DNA of 64,000 nucleotides, from the NCBI GenBank assembly GCA_963668325.1, contig OY764222.1, positions 744,001-808,000 of the forward strand. The letters run 5' to 3'. Made by a program: the position numbers and the translations under genes. Origin of the DNA: MPNP01 sp963668325. Its GTDB lineage: Bacteria; Pseudomonadota; Alphaproteobacteria; Rhodobacterales; Rhodobacteraceae. This document shows positions 34,458 through 43,452 of the stretch, one piece after another; within the stretch, counting starts at the first letter, position 1; the number at the start of each line of letters is the position of its first letter. Below the pieces are notes generated by a model. It saw nothing but the letters and a program-made list of their open reading frames with translations. It did not search any database and was not told where the DNA came from.

Positions 34458-35389
34458 TTGCAAAAAGTTGCAACCTCATGCCCCAGAGTCACAGTACTAA
34501 TAGTATAATTTCCGGATGGCTGTCAGTAAACAAGCCTCCAGGGATCACTTCAACAAGTGTAGTGAATTTAGCTAAAAGAGTCTTCAAATCCAAAAAGGCT
34601 GGTCATGCTGGTACTCTTGACAAACCGGCAAGTGGAATACTCGCAATAGCCTTTGGTGAAGCCACTAAGACCATGCCCTTTATAACAAATTCATTTAAGG
34701 GGTATCGTTTTGTAGTTAACCTTGGGGCAGCAACAGATACGGATGATGCGTCGGGACAAATCATTAACCAAACCAACCTTACCCCGTCAGAGAAGGAAAT
34801 TCTTGAGGGATTGAAAGCTTTCAGGGGAGACATTTTCCAAATACCACCTCGATTCTCATCGGTTAAAATTGATGGGCAAAGAGCCTATAAATTGGCTGTC
34901 AGGGGGCAGGAAATTGAGATGAAGCCACGGCAACTGACAGTCCTGCGACTTGAATTAAAAGGCTGGGTATCAGAAAACCAGATTGAACTTGAAATGGATT
35001 GCAGTAAGGGTGGTTATGTCCGCTCAATCGCCAGAGACCTGGGGGAAAGTCTGGGTTGCCTTGCCCATGTGGATAGCCTGATCAGAATTTGGTCTGGTCC
35101 ATTTCAAATATCCAATGCCCTGCCCTTTGCTCAACTGGCTGAAATTTCTCCTCATACCCAGCCGCTTGATTGGTTACTTCCTTTGGAAAAAGGATTTCAT
35201 TCCTTGCCTGAGATAAAATGTAGCCCGGCTCATGCTGATGGGATCAGGAATGGAATGCCTGCTGCATTTCCAGAAATAGACCTTGATGATAACTCTGAAG
35301 TTTGGGTTTCCTTGGACAGTAAGGCCATTGCATGGGGACTCTTTGTAAATAACACTTTTCATCCCAAGAGAATAATTCACCAGGGCTGA
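34454..35389 (+). CDS. truB: tRNA pseudouridine-55 synthase
   Basis: Converts U55 in the T-loop of tRNAs to pseudouridine. 311 residues from a TTG that overlaps the rbfA stop, or 303 from the ATG at 34478; neither has a strong ribosome binding site. Motifs: WLSVNKPPGITS, GHAGTLDKPASGIL with the catalytic Asp (the common DPLA is DKPA here), RGDIFQIPPRFSSVKIDGQRAYKLA, and KGGYVRSIARDLG. A C-terminal extension beyond about 235 resembles the TruB C-terminal domain. Confidence 0.95.
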   Translation: MIAKSCNLMPQSHSTNSIISGWLSVNKPPGITSTSVVNLAKRVFKSKKAGHAGTLDKPASGILAIAFGEATKTMPFITNSFKGYRFVVNLGAATDTDDASGQIINQTNLTPSEKEILEGLKAFRGDIFQIPPRFSSVKIDGQRAYKLAVRGQEIEMKPRQLTVLRLELKGWVSENQIELEMDCSKGGYVRSIARDLGESLGCLAHVDSLIRIWSGPFQISNALPFAQLAEISPHTQPLDWLLPLEKGFHSLPEIKCSPAHADGIRNGMPAAFPEIDLDDNSEVWVSLDSKAIAWGLFVNNTFHPKRIIHQG

Positions 35390-35558
35390 TCTCAAGCCGC
35401 TATTTGGTCAATTAATACTTGGCTATCCATATAGGACAGTAAATATATCAAATTCACTTGGTATTGGTACAAGGGTAGAGAAACTGAAGGCCCTTGGTTT
35501 GTAAGGGTCGTTGAATAATGAAAGACCAAATCAATATTGAAAATTTAATCGGTAACTG

Positions 35559-35855
35559 TTAGGCCCTTGGCAGTGGCTCGATAATGGACAAATCAACCCT
35601 TCTTGAGGCCTTCGCCATATCGGAATTGGTCTGTAAGTTCACCCAATAGGTTGGGGTCGTACTGAAAAGGCGGGCTAGACGTAAGGCCGTATCTGAAGTC
35701 ATGTTGGCTTGACCCTTGACAATTCTTTCGATTAATGTCCCGGGCACACCCAGACGGTGGGAACAAGCAACCGCTCCCATGTTCAGGGGTTTAAGGTAAA
35801 GTTCATTCAGGACTTCTCCGGGGTGGCGTGGATTTTCTAGCAGATTCATAGGCAT
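35559..35855 (-). CDS. higA: HigA-type antitoxin
   Basis: 98-residue XRE-type helix-turn-helix protein of the HigA/VapI family: NPRHPGEVLNELYLKPLNM, the HTH ACSHRLGVPGTLIERIVKGQ, and ARLFSTTPTYWVNLQTNSDM. Antitoxins of this type bind HigB and repress their own operon. The toxin gene that normally precedes higA is present only as a decayed remnant 15 bases upstream, so this is an orphan antitoxin. Its own frame is intact, and it may now act only as a DNA-binding regulator. Confidence 0.85.
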   Translation of the reverse strand: MPMNLLENPRHPGEVLNELYLKPLNMGAVACSHRLGVPGTLIERIVKGQANMTSDTALRLARLFSTTPTYWVNLQTNSDMAKASRRVDLSIIEPLPRA

Positions 35856-35869
35856 GGCTGTTCCAAACA

Positions 35870-35990
35870 GTGATAATCAACGACCTCAACCCAGCAGATT
35901 CTTTTGGCGTTCAGACAATCAAATTCGACATTGGTCGTTGATTGGAAATAAATATTGCCTTAACTACCAACCTTTCAACTCCACCAGGCG
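35870..35990 (-). pseudogene. Decayed higB toxin gene
   Basis: Immediately upstream of higA the minus strand retains HigB landmarks in two frames. From 35990 to 35922 one frame reads RLVELKGW, a stop, then LRQYLFPINDQCRI; this lines up position by position with the HigB pattern RLEALKGDRxGQYSIRINDQWRI. A frame change then leads to VEVVDYH (35890-35870), the usual HigB end. The N-terminal half is no longer recognisable. One stop codon and at least one frameshift make the toxin non-functional. Confidence 0.75.
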
Positions 35991-36112
35991 CCTTGTCCAT
36001 ACCACTTGAAAAACACCCCAAAGTTACTGTTTGTTATAGACCACTTTATCGCATTATACTGAGCATAAATGGTTACTGATGGGTTAGAATCATAAAAGGT
36101 AAGGCAGAATAA

Positions 36113-36805
36113 ATGAATGTGTTTGGCAATCCCATAAACCAATCCCTGTTTGGTTTTTTGAGGGAACTCAAAAGGAATAATAATCGAGATTGGTTTACCG
36201 CGAACAAACATCGTTATATTTCTGAAGTACGGGATCCATTGCTTGAGTTTATCTTCCGTTTTGGTGAGCCACTTGGCAAAATTAGCCCACATTTTATCGC
36301 TGATGCTCGACCGAATGGAGGTTCCTTGTTCAGAATTTACCGTGATATTCGGTTTACTAAAAACAAAGAACCATACAAAACCAATGCCGGAATTCATTTT
36401 CGGCATCTAGAAGCCAAGAATGTACATGCCCCTGGCTTTTACCTTCATCTTGAGCCAGGCAACTGTTTTGCCGGGGCTGGAATTTGGAGACCCGATGGAA
36501 AGGCACTAAAACAAATCAGGGGCGCAATTGTTGTCAACCCGAAAGAATGGCTTGACATCCATAGCGATAAACAATTTCAAGCAACTTTTGAATTTTCTGG
36601 AGAGGCACTTAAACGACCTCCACGTGGCTATGACCCTTCACACCCACAGATCGAAGATCTCAAACGCAAGAATTTTATTCTACTAAAAAAATTGGAAGAA
36701 GTCGAAATAACCAGCCCTGGATTTCCGGAATGTTTTACAGAAATTCTTAAATGTAGTTCATCATTTGTAAGGTTTTTAACTCGTGCAGTTGGAGTACCAT
36801 TTTGA
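36113..36805 (+). CDS. DUF2461 family protein
   Basis: 230-residue cytosolic protein of the DUF2461/TIGR02453 family. Diagnostic stretches: FLRELKRNNNRDWFTANKHRY, FRIYRDIRFTKNKEPYKTNAGIHFRH (catalytic-looking Arg, Asp, Lys cluster), FYLHLEPGNCFAGAGIWRP, and RPPRGYDPSHPQIEDLKRKNF. No function is established for this family. It stands alone downstream of the higA locus on the opposite strand. Confidence 0.88.
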   Translation: MNVFGNPINQSLFGFLRELKRNNNRDWFTANKHRYISEVRDPLLEFIFRFGEPLGKISPHFIADARPNGGSLFRIYRDIRFTKNKEPYKTNAGIHFRHLEAKNVHAPGFYLHLEPGNCFAGAGIWRPDGKALKQIRGAIVVNPKEWLDIHSDKQFQATFEFSGEALKRPPRGYDPSHPQIEDLKRKNFILLKKLEEVEITSPGFPECFTEILKCSSSFVRFLTRAVGVPF

Positions 36806-37161
36806 AAAATCTGAAACTATTACTTCTGCAAACTAATTATTGCACCACCCACTTGTGACGTTGTTTCACTAATTTCCTATTTCTATCAATTAACATCAAT
36901 AGCACTCCCAAATTGAATACCATGGATAACGGCATGGGGTCTGATCCGTTTAATTTCTAAACGCATTTTTCCTCTATGTTTATTGGCTTTCTTATACTAA
37001 ATGTTAAGGATATACCCTGCTTGTCAAACATTCTTGTGGAAGCCCAATAGGATCAATCAAGAATATAATTTCAAATTTTTTCAACAAATTTAGACATCAT
37101 GGCAATTGTTGTGCTATTATCCCCTTTGCAATAAAGCATCCAAGTTCTTGGAATTAAACGT
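36806..37161. other. Intergenic region before the BCCT leader
   Basis: About 355 AT-rich bases after the DUF2461 gene. No open frame, RNA gene or strong terminator is recognised. The part nearest 37162 probably contains the promoter for the BCCT transcript. Confidence 0.3.
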
Positions 37162-37285
37162 ACCGGCAAAGAATTCTCGGTTGGGCCGGGCCTTTGGTGT
37201 GGAAATTTAATTCTGCCGGTTTGGGGATAGTAAGCTGATGGAGGCACTTCCAGTTCACCTGGAAATCCTTCCTCGCTGTTTGGGA
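37162..37285 (+). promoter_or_regulatory. Structured 5' leader of the BCCT transporter gene
   Basis: Two stable stems lie directly before the BCCT start. P1 pairs ACCGGCA-GAATT (37162-37175) with AATTCTGCCGGT (37209-37220), with a small bulge, enclosing a G-rich loop. P2 pairs GGAGG and TTCCAG (37241-37253) with CTGGAA and CTTCC (37259-37271), a two-part stem with a TTCAC loop. The ribosome binding site GGGAG follows at about 37281. The layout is that of a cis-regulatory RNA, but it does not match any riboswitch consensus I know. Confidence 0.4.
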
Positions 37286-37292
37286 GAAAAAA

Positions 37293-38927
37293 ATGAATAA
37301 TTCACCAAATAAAAACTTGGTTGCCACCGATGGTATAATGAAAGGCCTTCATAGCGGGATGGGTATAGCTGCAAAAGCTATGGTCGTTTGCTTTGTGGTT
37401 TTCACAGTTCTTAATGTTGAGCTGGCCAACAGCATCTATTCTTCGGTAAGAGGTTGGGTAGAAGCAACTCTGAGTTGGTATTACATCTTGGTGGCGATGG
37501 TAATTTTTCTGGTCTGTATTTTCCTGATGTGTTCAAAATATGGATCACTTCGATTAGGGGACGACGATTCACGCCCGGAATTCAGCAATTTTTCATGGTT
37601 CGCCATGTTGTTTTCTGCCGGCGTTGGAATAGGTATTCTGTTTTTTGGTGTAGCAGAACCAATATTCTATTTTGACAATTCAGGAGGTTTTGGTTATCCG
37701 AACAATCCACATGCCGACGCAGTAGGTGCGGTCGCATTGGATCAGCAAAGAGCTGTGTTAGCCATGCGTACCACATACTTCCACTGGGGCTTCCACGGGT
37801 GGGCAATTTACGTACTGATCGGACTTTGTTTAGCTTATTTTGGATTCCGAAAAAAACTTCCTTTAACCCTACGCTCAGCACTGTATCCTATTATTGGGGA
37901 TAAAATTTATGGCCCTATAGGTCATGCTGTTGATCTTTTGGCAGTATTCGGAACTGTCTTCGGGGTTGCAACTTCTTTGGGATTGGGTGTCAATCAAATG
38001 GCAACGGGGTTAAATGTCCTTTTTGGCATTGATCCAGGTATAGTAACACAAATCATACTCATTGTTGTGATTTCCGTCATTGCTACCCTTTCAGCGGTTT
38101 CAGGTGTTGGCAACGGAATTAGAATTATTTCCGAATGGAACATTTGGTTTTCGGTTGTGCTTTTAGCCTTCTTTCTGTTCTGGGGCCCGACACAATGGTT
38201 AATGGGTTTCTTTGTAACATCTCTGGGAGATTACGTCTGGAATGTACTTCCAATGGGTTTCTGGACAGCTGGAACTGAGGAAACCATCGCCTGGCAGGGT
38301 GGCTGGACCATCTTCTATTGGGGATGGTGGATTTCATGGGCACCTTTTGTAGGTATGTTCATAGCCAGAATCAGCCGTGGTAGAACTATTAGGGAATTTA
38401 TGGTCGGTGTCTTGTTTGTACCTACTACAATTGCTTTCTTCTGGCTTTGCATGTTCGGTGGCAACGCCATTTACATGGAATTGTATGCCACAGGAGGGGT
38501 TGGAACAGCTGGTATAATTGATACCGTTATGGGTTGGAATTTACCGGCAGCTCTGTATAGTGCTATAGGTAATCTGACAACCATATCAGCTTTGAGTTGG
38601 GCTATGTCTGCCTTGGCAACCCTTTTGCTTGCTACCTGGTTTATTACCTCTTCCGACTCGGGAACACTGGTTATTACCACTATGCTTTCCATGGGAGATG
38701 ACAATCCACCACAAAGGTTCAGAATAGTCTGGGGACTTGGCGAAGGTTTTGTAGCCGCAGTCCTTTTGTTGGCTGGAGGATTAGGTGCGCTGCAAACTGC
38801 TTCCATAGCAGCAGCATTGCCTATTTCGGTAATCATGCTCTTCATGATTTGGGGGCTTATAAAATCACTAGCCGAGGATTCCAGCGCAGTAAGTATTGCG
38901 CCAATGCCAGAACCAGAAACTACTTAA
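37293..38927 (+). CDS. BCCT family transporter
   Basis: Betaine/carnitine/choline-type secondary transporter of 544 residues with about 12 membrane helices. Signatures: the glycine-rich stretch SAGVGIGILFFGVAEPIFYF, and the Trp-rich FYWGWWISWAPFVGMFIARISRGRTIREF characteristic of BCCT proteins. Likely substrates are glycine betaine, choline, carnitine or DMSP, taken up as osmolyte or nutrient; the sequence does not let me choose. A structured leader precedes it and a strong terminator follows. With tmm 9 kb away it fits use of quaternary amines, but the two are not in one operon. Confidence 0.93.
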   Translation: MNNSPNKNLVATDGIMKGLHSGMGIAAKAMVVCFVVFTVLNVELANSIYSSVRGWVEATLSWYYILVAMVIFLVCIFLMCSKYGSLRLGDDDSRPEFSNFSWFAMLFSAGVGIGILFFGVAEPIFYFDNSGGFGYPNNPHADAVGAVALDQQRAVLAMRTTYFHWGFHGWAIYVLIGLCLAYFGFRKKLPLTLRSALYPIIGDKIYGPIGHAVDLLAVFGTVFGVATSLGLGVNQMATGLNVLFGIDPGIVTQIILIVVISVIATLSAVSGVGNGIRIISEWNIWFSVVLLAFFLFWGPTQWLMGFFVTSLGDYVWNVLPMGFWTAGTEETIAWQGGWTIFYWGWWISWAPFVGMFIARISRGRTIREFMVGVLFVPTTIAFFWLCMFGGNAIYMELYATGGVGTAGIIDTVMGWNLPAALYSAIGNLTTISALSWAMSALATLLLATWFITSSDSGTLVITTMLSMGDDNPPQRFRIVWGLGEGFVAAVLLLAGGLGALQTASIAAALPISVIMLFMIWGLIKSLAEDSSAVSIAPMPEPETT

Positions 38928-38965
38928 AGCAAATACTTTAAAGTCGTATCTCAGGTTGAATTTAT

Positions 38966-38995
38966 CCAACGGGGCCTTATCCAAGGCCCTGTTGG
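38966..38995 (+). terminator. Intrinsic terminator after the BCCT gene
   Basis: A 13-bp stem (CCAACGGGGCCTT with AAGGCCCTGTTGG, one G-U pair) and a four-base ATCC loop, followed by TTTCTGATTCTG, 38 bases after the BCCT stop. It separates BCCT transcription from the ribosomal alpha operon that follows. Confidence 0.8.
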
Positions 38996-39218
38996 TTTCT
39001 GATTCTGTATTCTTGTAATATCAGTATTTTACGCATGGGTGAGTCCTTGACTCTCGAATAGAGCCTGAATATATGGAGTACTCTGTTTTTTTATTTGATT
39101 ATTTGGCTGTTTTTTGCTGATCGGACTTGTTTTTTTTCAAGTATTCTCAATATAAACCAATCCACCATTATCTGTTCCTTTAGATCAGGTGGGATGTCAG
39201 TAAGTTCTAGGGGTTAGA

Positions 39219-39587
39219 ATGGCACGTATTGCGGGCGTAAATATACCAGCGAGGAAAAGAGTTCCTGTCGCATTAACCAGTATCTATGGAATTGGATACC
39301 AATCGGCACAGAATATTTGTGATTCAGTGGGTATCCAACAATCCGCCAGAGTAAATGAACTCACCGACCTCAATGTAAAAGAACTTCGTGAGCATATTGA
39401 TCAAAACTACATGGTTGAAGGCGATTTGCGCAGGGATGTTCAAATGAACATCAAGCGAATGATGGACCTTGGGTGTTATCGGGGTCTCAGACATCGTAGA
39501 GGACTACCTGTCCGAGGGCAAAGAACCCATACAAATGCCAGAACCAGGAAAGGTCCGGCCAGACCCATTGCCGGCAAGAAGAAATAA
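39219..39587 (+). CDS. rpsM: Ribosomal protein uS13
   Basis: 122-residue 30S head protein contacting the P-site tRNA and the B1 bridge. Begins ARIAGVNIPARKRVPVALTS, carries IYGIGYQSAQNIC, and ends in the basic RGQRTHTNARTRKGPARPIAGKKK region. First gene of the alpha operon here; the secY-adk genes that usually precede it are absent, and a separate 290-base upstream region must supply the promoter. Confidence 0.97.
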   Translation: MARIAGVNIPARKRVPVALTSIYGIGYQSAQNICDSVGIQQSARVNELTDLNVKELREHIDQNYMVEGDLRRDVQMNIKRMMDLGCYRGLRHRRGLPVRGQRTHTNARTRKGPARPIAGKKK

Positions 39588-39599
39588 AGGAGATGTGTC

Positions 39600-39989
39600 T
39601 TGGCTCGTGAAAAGCCCCGTCTGAAGAGAAAAGAACGCAAAAATATCGCGGTTGGAGTTGCTCATGTTAGTTCCTTCTTCAACAATACAAAAATATTGAT
39701 TTCAGATATCCAGGGTAATGCAATTGCCTGGTCATCGGCAGGAACTGTCGGTTTCAAGGGATCTCGTAAATCTACCCCCTATGCAGCCCAGCTGGCTGCT
39801 GAAGATGCCGGTAGAAAGGCACAGGAGCATGGAGTAAAATCCCTTGAGATAAAGGTGCAAGGACCGGGCTCAGGTCGGGAAAGCGCACTTCGGTCCCTCG
39901 CTGCTGTTGGTTTTGAAATCACATCAATCAGGGATGTTTCACCCATTGCCCACAATGGTTGTCGCCCTCCCAAAAGAAGAAGAGTTTAA
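39600..39989 (+). CDS. rpsK: Ribosomal protein uS11
   Basis: 129-residue 30S platform protein. Signature stretches: GVAHVSSFFNNTKILISDIQ, KGSRKSTPYAAQLAAEDAG, KVQGPGSGRESALRSLAAVG and the end PIAHNGCRPPKRRRV. The start is TTG with AAGGAG eight bases upstream, 12 bases after rpsM. Confidence 0.97.
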   Translation: MAREKPRLKRKERKNIAVGVAHVSSFFNNTKILISDIQGNAIAWSSAGTVGFKGSRKSTPYAAQLAAEDAGRKAQEHGVKSLEIKVQGPGSGRESALRSLAAVGFEITSIRDVSPIAHNGCRPPKRRRV

Positions 39990-40072
39990 TAGTTCTTCTA
40001 ATTCAATTTAATTTAGTTTTTCGAGACATTCCTGGTGCTGGAACCACCGGGAAAAAGGATGGAGGCTAATCC

Positions 40073-41086
40073 ATGTTCCAAGATAACTGGGAAAAACTCA
40101 TCTCCCCTTCACTGGAGGAGAAAACCGGTAGCAATCCAAATCAGATGACTCTGGAAATCGGACCTCTGGAAAGAGGTTTTGGTCTGACCATTGGTAATGC
40201 CTTACGCAGAGTCTTGTTGTCTTCCTTGCGAGGAAGTGCAATCATTGGAGTTGAAATCGAAAATGTCGTGCAGGAGTTTTCACCGATTCCGGGAGTTAGG
40301 GAGGATGTCATCGACATTCTTCTCAATCTCAAGGGTGTGGTAGTTAAATCCGATGATCGCAAACCTCGTAAGCTTTTGTTGAAATCATCCCAACCGGGAG
40401 AAGTTACGGCTGGTATGATCAATCAGGTGACAGGTGTCGAAATCCTTAATCCCCGCCATGTCATCTGCCATTTGGACAGGGATGCTTCGATTCAAATGGA
40501 AATTACCGTAGGTGTTGGCAAGGGGTACGTTCCTGCCGAATTGAACAAGCCGGCTGATGCGGCCATTAATTTCATACCCATTGATGCGATCTTTTCCCCA
40601 GTGAAAACGGTTTCTTATAAAGTTCAGCCGGCTAGGGAAGGTAAAATTCTGGACTACGACCGACTAATTTTGAATGTAGAAACAGATGGATCGGTTACGC
40701 CCAAGGATGCCATTGCCTATGCCTCAAGAATTGTTCAGGAATATTTCCAGATTTTCATTAATTTTGATGAACCGGCAAAAACCAAACAGGAAGAGGTGGC
40801 TCCAGAAGCCGAGATTGATACCAATCTTTACAAGAAGGTTACTGAACTGGAACTTTCAGTCAGGTCGGCTAACTGCCTGAAGAATGACAATATAATTTAT
40901 GTTGGGGATCTGGTCCAGAAATCGGAACAGGAAATGTTGAAGACACCTAATTTTGGTAGGAAATCCTTGAATGAGATAAAGGCCCTTTTGTCAGCGATGG
41001 ACCTGTCCCTTGGGATGGATATTGTTGATTGGCCACCAGAAAATATTGAAAAACTCTCAAAAGAATTGGAAGAGAAGGATTTGTAA
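40073..41086 (+). CDS. rpoA: RNA polymerase alpha subunit
   Basis: 337 residues. N-terminal dimerisation domain with EIGPLERGFGLTIGNALRRVLLSS, followed by a linker (EEVAPEAEID) and a C-terminal domain (about 250-330) with LELSVRSANCLKNDNIIYVGDLV and RKSLNEIK, which binds UP elements and activators. GGATGGAGG precedes the ATG. Confidence 0.98.
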   Translation: MFQDNWEKLISPSLEEKTGSNPNQMTLEIGPLERGFGLTIGNALRRVLLSSLRGSAIIGVEIENVVQEFSPIPGVREDVIDILLNLKGVVVKSDDRKPRKLLLKSSQPGEVTAGMINQVTGVEILNPRHVICHLDRDASIQMEITVGVGKGYVPAELNKPADAAINFIPIDAIFSPVKTVSYKVQPAREGKILDYDRLILNVETDGSVTPKDAIAYASRIVQEYFQIFINFDEPAKTKQEEVAPEAEIDTNLYKKVTELELSVRSANCLKNDNIIYVGDLVQKSEQEMLKTPNFGRKSLNEIKALLSAMDLSLGMDIVDWPPENIEKLSKELEEKDL

Positions 41087-41137
41087 TAACCTTTCCTGGG
41101 ATTAAATTCTAAGTGGACAGAATATAAGGTAATAATT

Positions 41138-41560
41138 ATGCGACACAGTGGAGGATACAGGTATCTTAACAGAACCGGTGAGCATAGGAAGGCCATGTTT
41201 GCCAATATGGCTGGATCTCTGATTGAACACGAACAAATCAAAACCACCTTACCGAAAGCCAAGGAATTGAAGAGGGTTGTTGAAAAACTGATAACCTTGG
41301 GTAAGAAAGGGGATTTGCATGCCCGAAGAATGGCTGATTCCAAACTGAAACAACCCAAGCACACCAGGAAACTTTTCGATGTTCTTGGCCCTCGTTATAA
41401 AGATCGCAATGGAGGTTATACAAGGGTAATCAAGGCAGGCTACCGTTATGGTGACCATGCTCCCATGGCGATAATTGAACTCGTAGACCGGGATCTTGAG
41501 GAAAAAGGTAAGGCCGATCGAGAAAGAGTTGCTGAACAGGAAACTGAAGAAACATCCTAA
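41138..41560 (+). CDS. rplQ: Ribosomal protein bL17
   Basis: 140-residue 50S protein. Begins MRHSGGYRYLNRTGEHRKAM, with NMAGSLIEHEQIKTTLPKAKELK and DRNGGYTRVIKAGYRYGDHAPMAIIELVDR. The last 20 residues are an acidic tail (EKGKADRERVAEQETEETS). Last gene of the alpha operon. Confidence 0.97.
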   Translation: MRHSGGYRYLNRTGEHRKAMFANMAGSLIEHEQIKTTLPKAKELKRVVEKLITLGKKGDLHARRMADSKLKQPKHTRKLFDVLGPRYKDRNGGYTRVIKAGYRYGDHAPMAIIELVDRDLEEKGKADRERVAEQETEETS

Positions 41561-41734
41561 ACTCTCAGCTATGGTAATAGACATTTAACAGAAGTATTAC
41601 CCATACTTTTTGAATTTTGTTTCATGATGTGATGGTATAAGTTACCGGACCAAGAACAAACTTTCTGAAGTTCCTACCGTTTAACCCTTTAGGCTTTGGG
41701 GGGATGGAAATTATTTTATCCCCTGGAAAATACA

Positions 41735-43072
41735 GTGACCAGTCTTCTTGATCAGATAGAAAATCAAAGCGATTTGTCGGCAGCATTACGCCCTTTGGCA
41801 GACCGTCTTCGCCCCAATAGTCTGGAGGATGTAATCGGCCATGAAAATCTCATTGGTAAAGACAAGCCTATAAATAATCTATTGGCTTCGGCAAACCTAC
41901 CCTCCATTATTTTCTGGGGACCTCCTGGTGTTGGTAAAACAACCATTGCTCGTTTAATCGCACAAAAAAAAGATTACAACTTTGTTCAGATAAGTGCTGT
42001 CTTTTCCAATACTGCCGAGCTGAGAAAAATATTTGCAACAGCTAGGGATCAATGGAAGACTGGTAAGGGAACAGTCCTGTTCGTGGATGAAATCCATCGC
42101 TTTAACAAGAGTCAACAGGATGGTTTCCTACCCTATGTTGAAGATGGAACCATTAAGTTGATCGGTTCCACCACTGAAAATGTTTCATTTGAAATCAATC
42201 CCGCCTTATTGTCTCGGGTAAGGGTTTTGTGCTTATCCAGACTTTCACTGGCGGACTTGGAAAAATTGGCTGAAAGAGCAGAAAAAAACCTTGGAAAACC
42301 CTTACCTCTTTCTGATGAGGCTCGAACATGGTTACTCAGCATGGCCGATGGGGATGGAAGAAGTCTTTTAAACAACATTGAACAAATCTTTGATTTGAAC
42401 TTGGAAAAAAAATTAGATTCAAACGAATTGTCCTTATACCTTTCACAGAGAGCAACGTCCTACGACAAATCTGGTGATTGGCACTATAATCTGATTTCAG
42501 CCCTGCATAAATCCGTAAGAGGATCTGACCCAGATGCCGCTCTCTATTGGCTGTCCAGGATGTTGCATGCAGGAGAAGACCCAAATTACTTGTTAAGAAG
42601 AATTACAAGAATGGCCATAGAGGATATTGGTTTGGCTGATCCTGATGCACTTGATTTGGCAATTAATGCCTGGGTTACCTATGAAAGGCTTGGCAGTCCA
42701 GAAGGTGAGCTGGCCATTGCAGAAACCGTCATATATCTGGCTTTGGCACCAAAATCCAACGCTAGTTATCTAGCATATAAATCTGCTTCTAAGGATGCCA
42801 AAGTTTCTGGGTCCCTTGTACCTCCCAAACATATTCTCAATGCCCCCACGAAACTTATGAAACAACTGGGGTACGGTAAGGATTATCAATACGACCCGGA
42901 TGTCCCTTTAGGTTTTTCAGGGCAAAACTACTTTCCGGAAGGGTTTAACAGGGCAAAATACTATAATCCCTTGAAGAAAGGTTTTGAGCAAACCATGGCC
43001 AAGAGATTAGAATATTTTGAAAATCTGAGGGCCAAGCTCAACCAGGAAAAAAGCAATAAGTCTGAGCCATGA
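41735..43072 (+). CDS. rarA: Replication-associated recombination protein A
   Basis: AAA+ ATPase acting at stalled forks (MgsA, related to clamp-loader ATPases and eukaryotic WRNIP1). About 445 residues: LADRLRPNSLEDVIGHE, Walker A GPPGVGKTT, Walker B and sensor in VLFVDEIHRFNKSQQDGFLP, and the C-terminal oligomerisation region with YLSRMLHAGEDPNYLLRRI and LGFSGQNYFPEGF. I chose GTG 41735; an in-frame TTG at 41696 would add 13 residues. It follows rplQ, the usual alphaproteobacterial order, and overlaps crcB. Confidence 0.93.
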   Translation: MTSLLDQIENQSDLSAALRPLADRLRPNSLEDVIGHENLIGKDKPINNLLASANLPSIIFWGPPGVGKTTIARLIAQKKDYNFVQISAVFSNTAELRKIFATARDQWKTGKGTVLFVDEIHRFNKSQQDGFLPYVEDGTIKLIGSTTENVSFEINPALLSRVRVLCLSRLSLADLEKLAERAEKNLGKPLPLSDEARTWLLSMADGDGRSLLNNIEQIFDLNLEKKLDSNELSLYLSQRATSYDKSGDWHYNLISALHKSVRGSDPDAALYWLSRMLHAGEDPNYLLRRITRMAIEDIGLADPDALDLAINAWVTYERLGSPEGELAIAETVIYLALAPKSNASYLAYKSASKDAKVSGSLVPPKHILNAPTKLMKQLGYGKDYQYDPDVPLGFSGQNYFPEGFNRAKYYNPLKKGFEQTMAKRLEYFENLRAKLNQEKSNKSEP

Positions 43073-43452
43073 TTGGGACTTTATTCCAGATAGCAATTGG
43101 TGGAGCAATGGGAGCCACATCTCGATACCTGGTCACTTTGGGTATAGCCTCAATCATGGGGAAGCAGTTTCCTTATGGAACCTTGTTCGTCAATGTATTT
43201 GGTTCATTAATGATGGGCTTCATAATTGCTTTGATGTTAGAAAATCTAACCATATCGGAACGATACTCTTCTTTAGTTATTACAGGTTTTCTGGGTGGGT
43301 TCACGACCTTTTCTGCTTTTTCAAATGACTTTTGGCAACTATCCAACACAGGTAAATTTGATATGGCACTTGTTTATGCCCTTGTTTCGGTTGTATTGGC
43401 AATTTCAGCTCTTTATCTGGGCATATTATTGGCCAAGGTCTGGTTCCATTGA
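43069..43452 (+). CDS. crcB: Fluoride exporter CrcB/Fluc
   Basis: 127-residue membrane protein with four helices that forms a dual-topology dimeric fluoride channel. Conserved GGAMGATSRYLV, FPYGTLFVNVFGSLMMGF and the Phe-box region GFLGGFTTFSAFSNDFWQL. It overlaps rarA by four bases (ATGA) and rluC by four bases (TTGA). No fluoride riboswitch is visible, as expected inside an operon. Confidence 0.95.
   Translation: MIGTLFQIAIGGAMGATSRYLVTLGIASIMGKQFPYGTLFVNVFGSLMMGFIIALMLENLTISERYSSLVITGFLGGFTTFSAFSNDFWQLSNTGKFDMALVYALVSVVLAISALYLGILLAKVWFH

Noticed and set aside
36806..37292. Known riboswitch (glycine, SAM-II, ykkC) upstream of the BCCT gene
   Set aside because: The stems are real, but none of the conserved core sequences of these classes is present.
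43069..43120. Fluoride riboswitch before crcB
   Set aside because: crcB starts inside the end of rarA, so there is no room for a leader.
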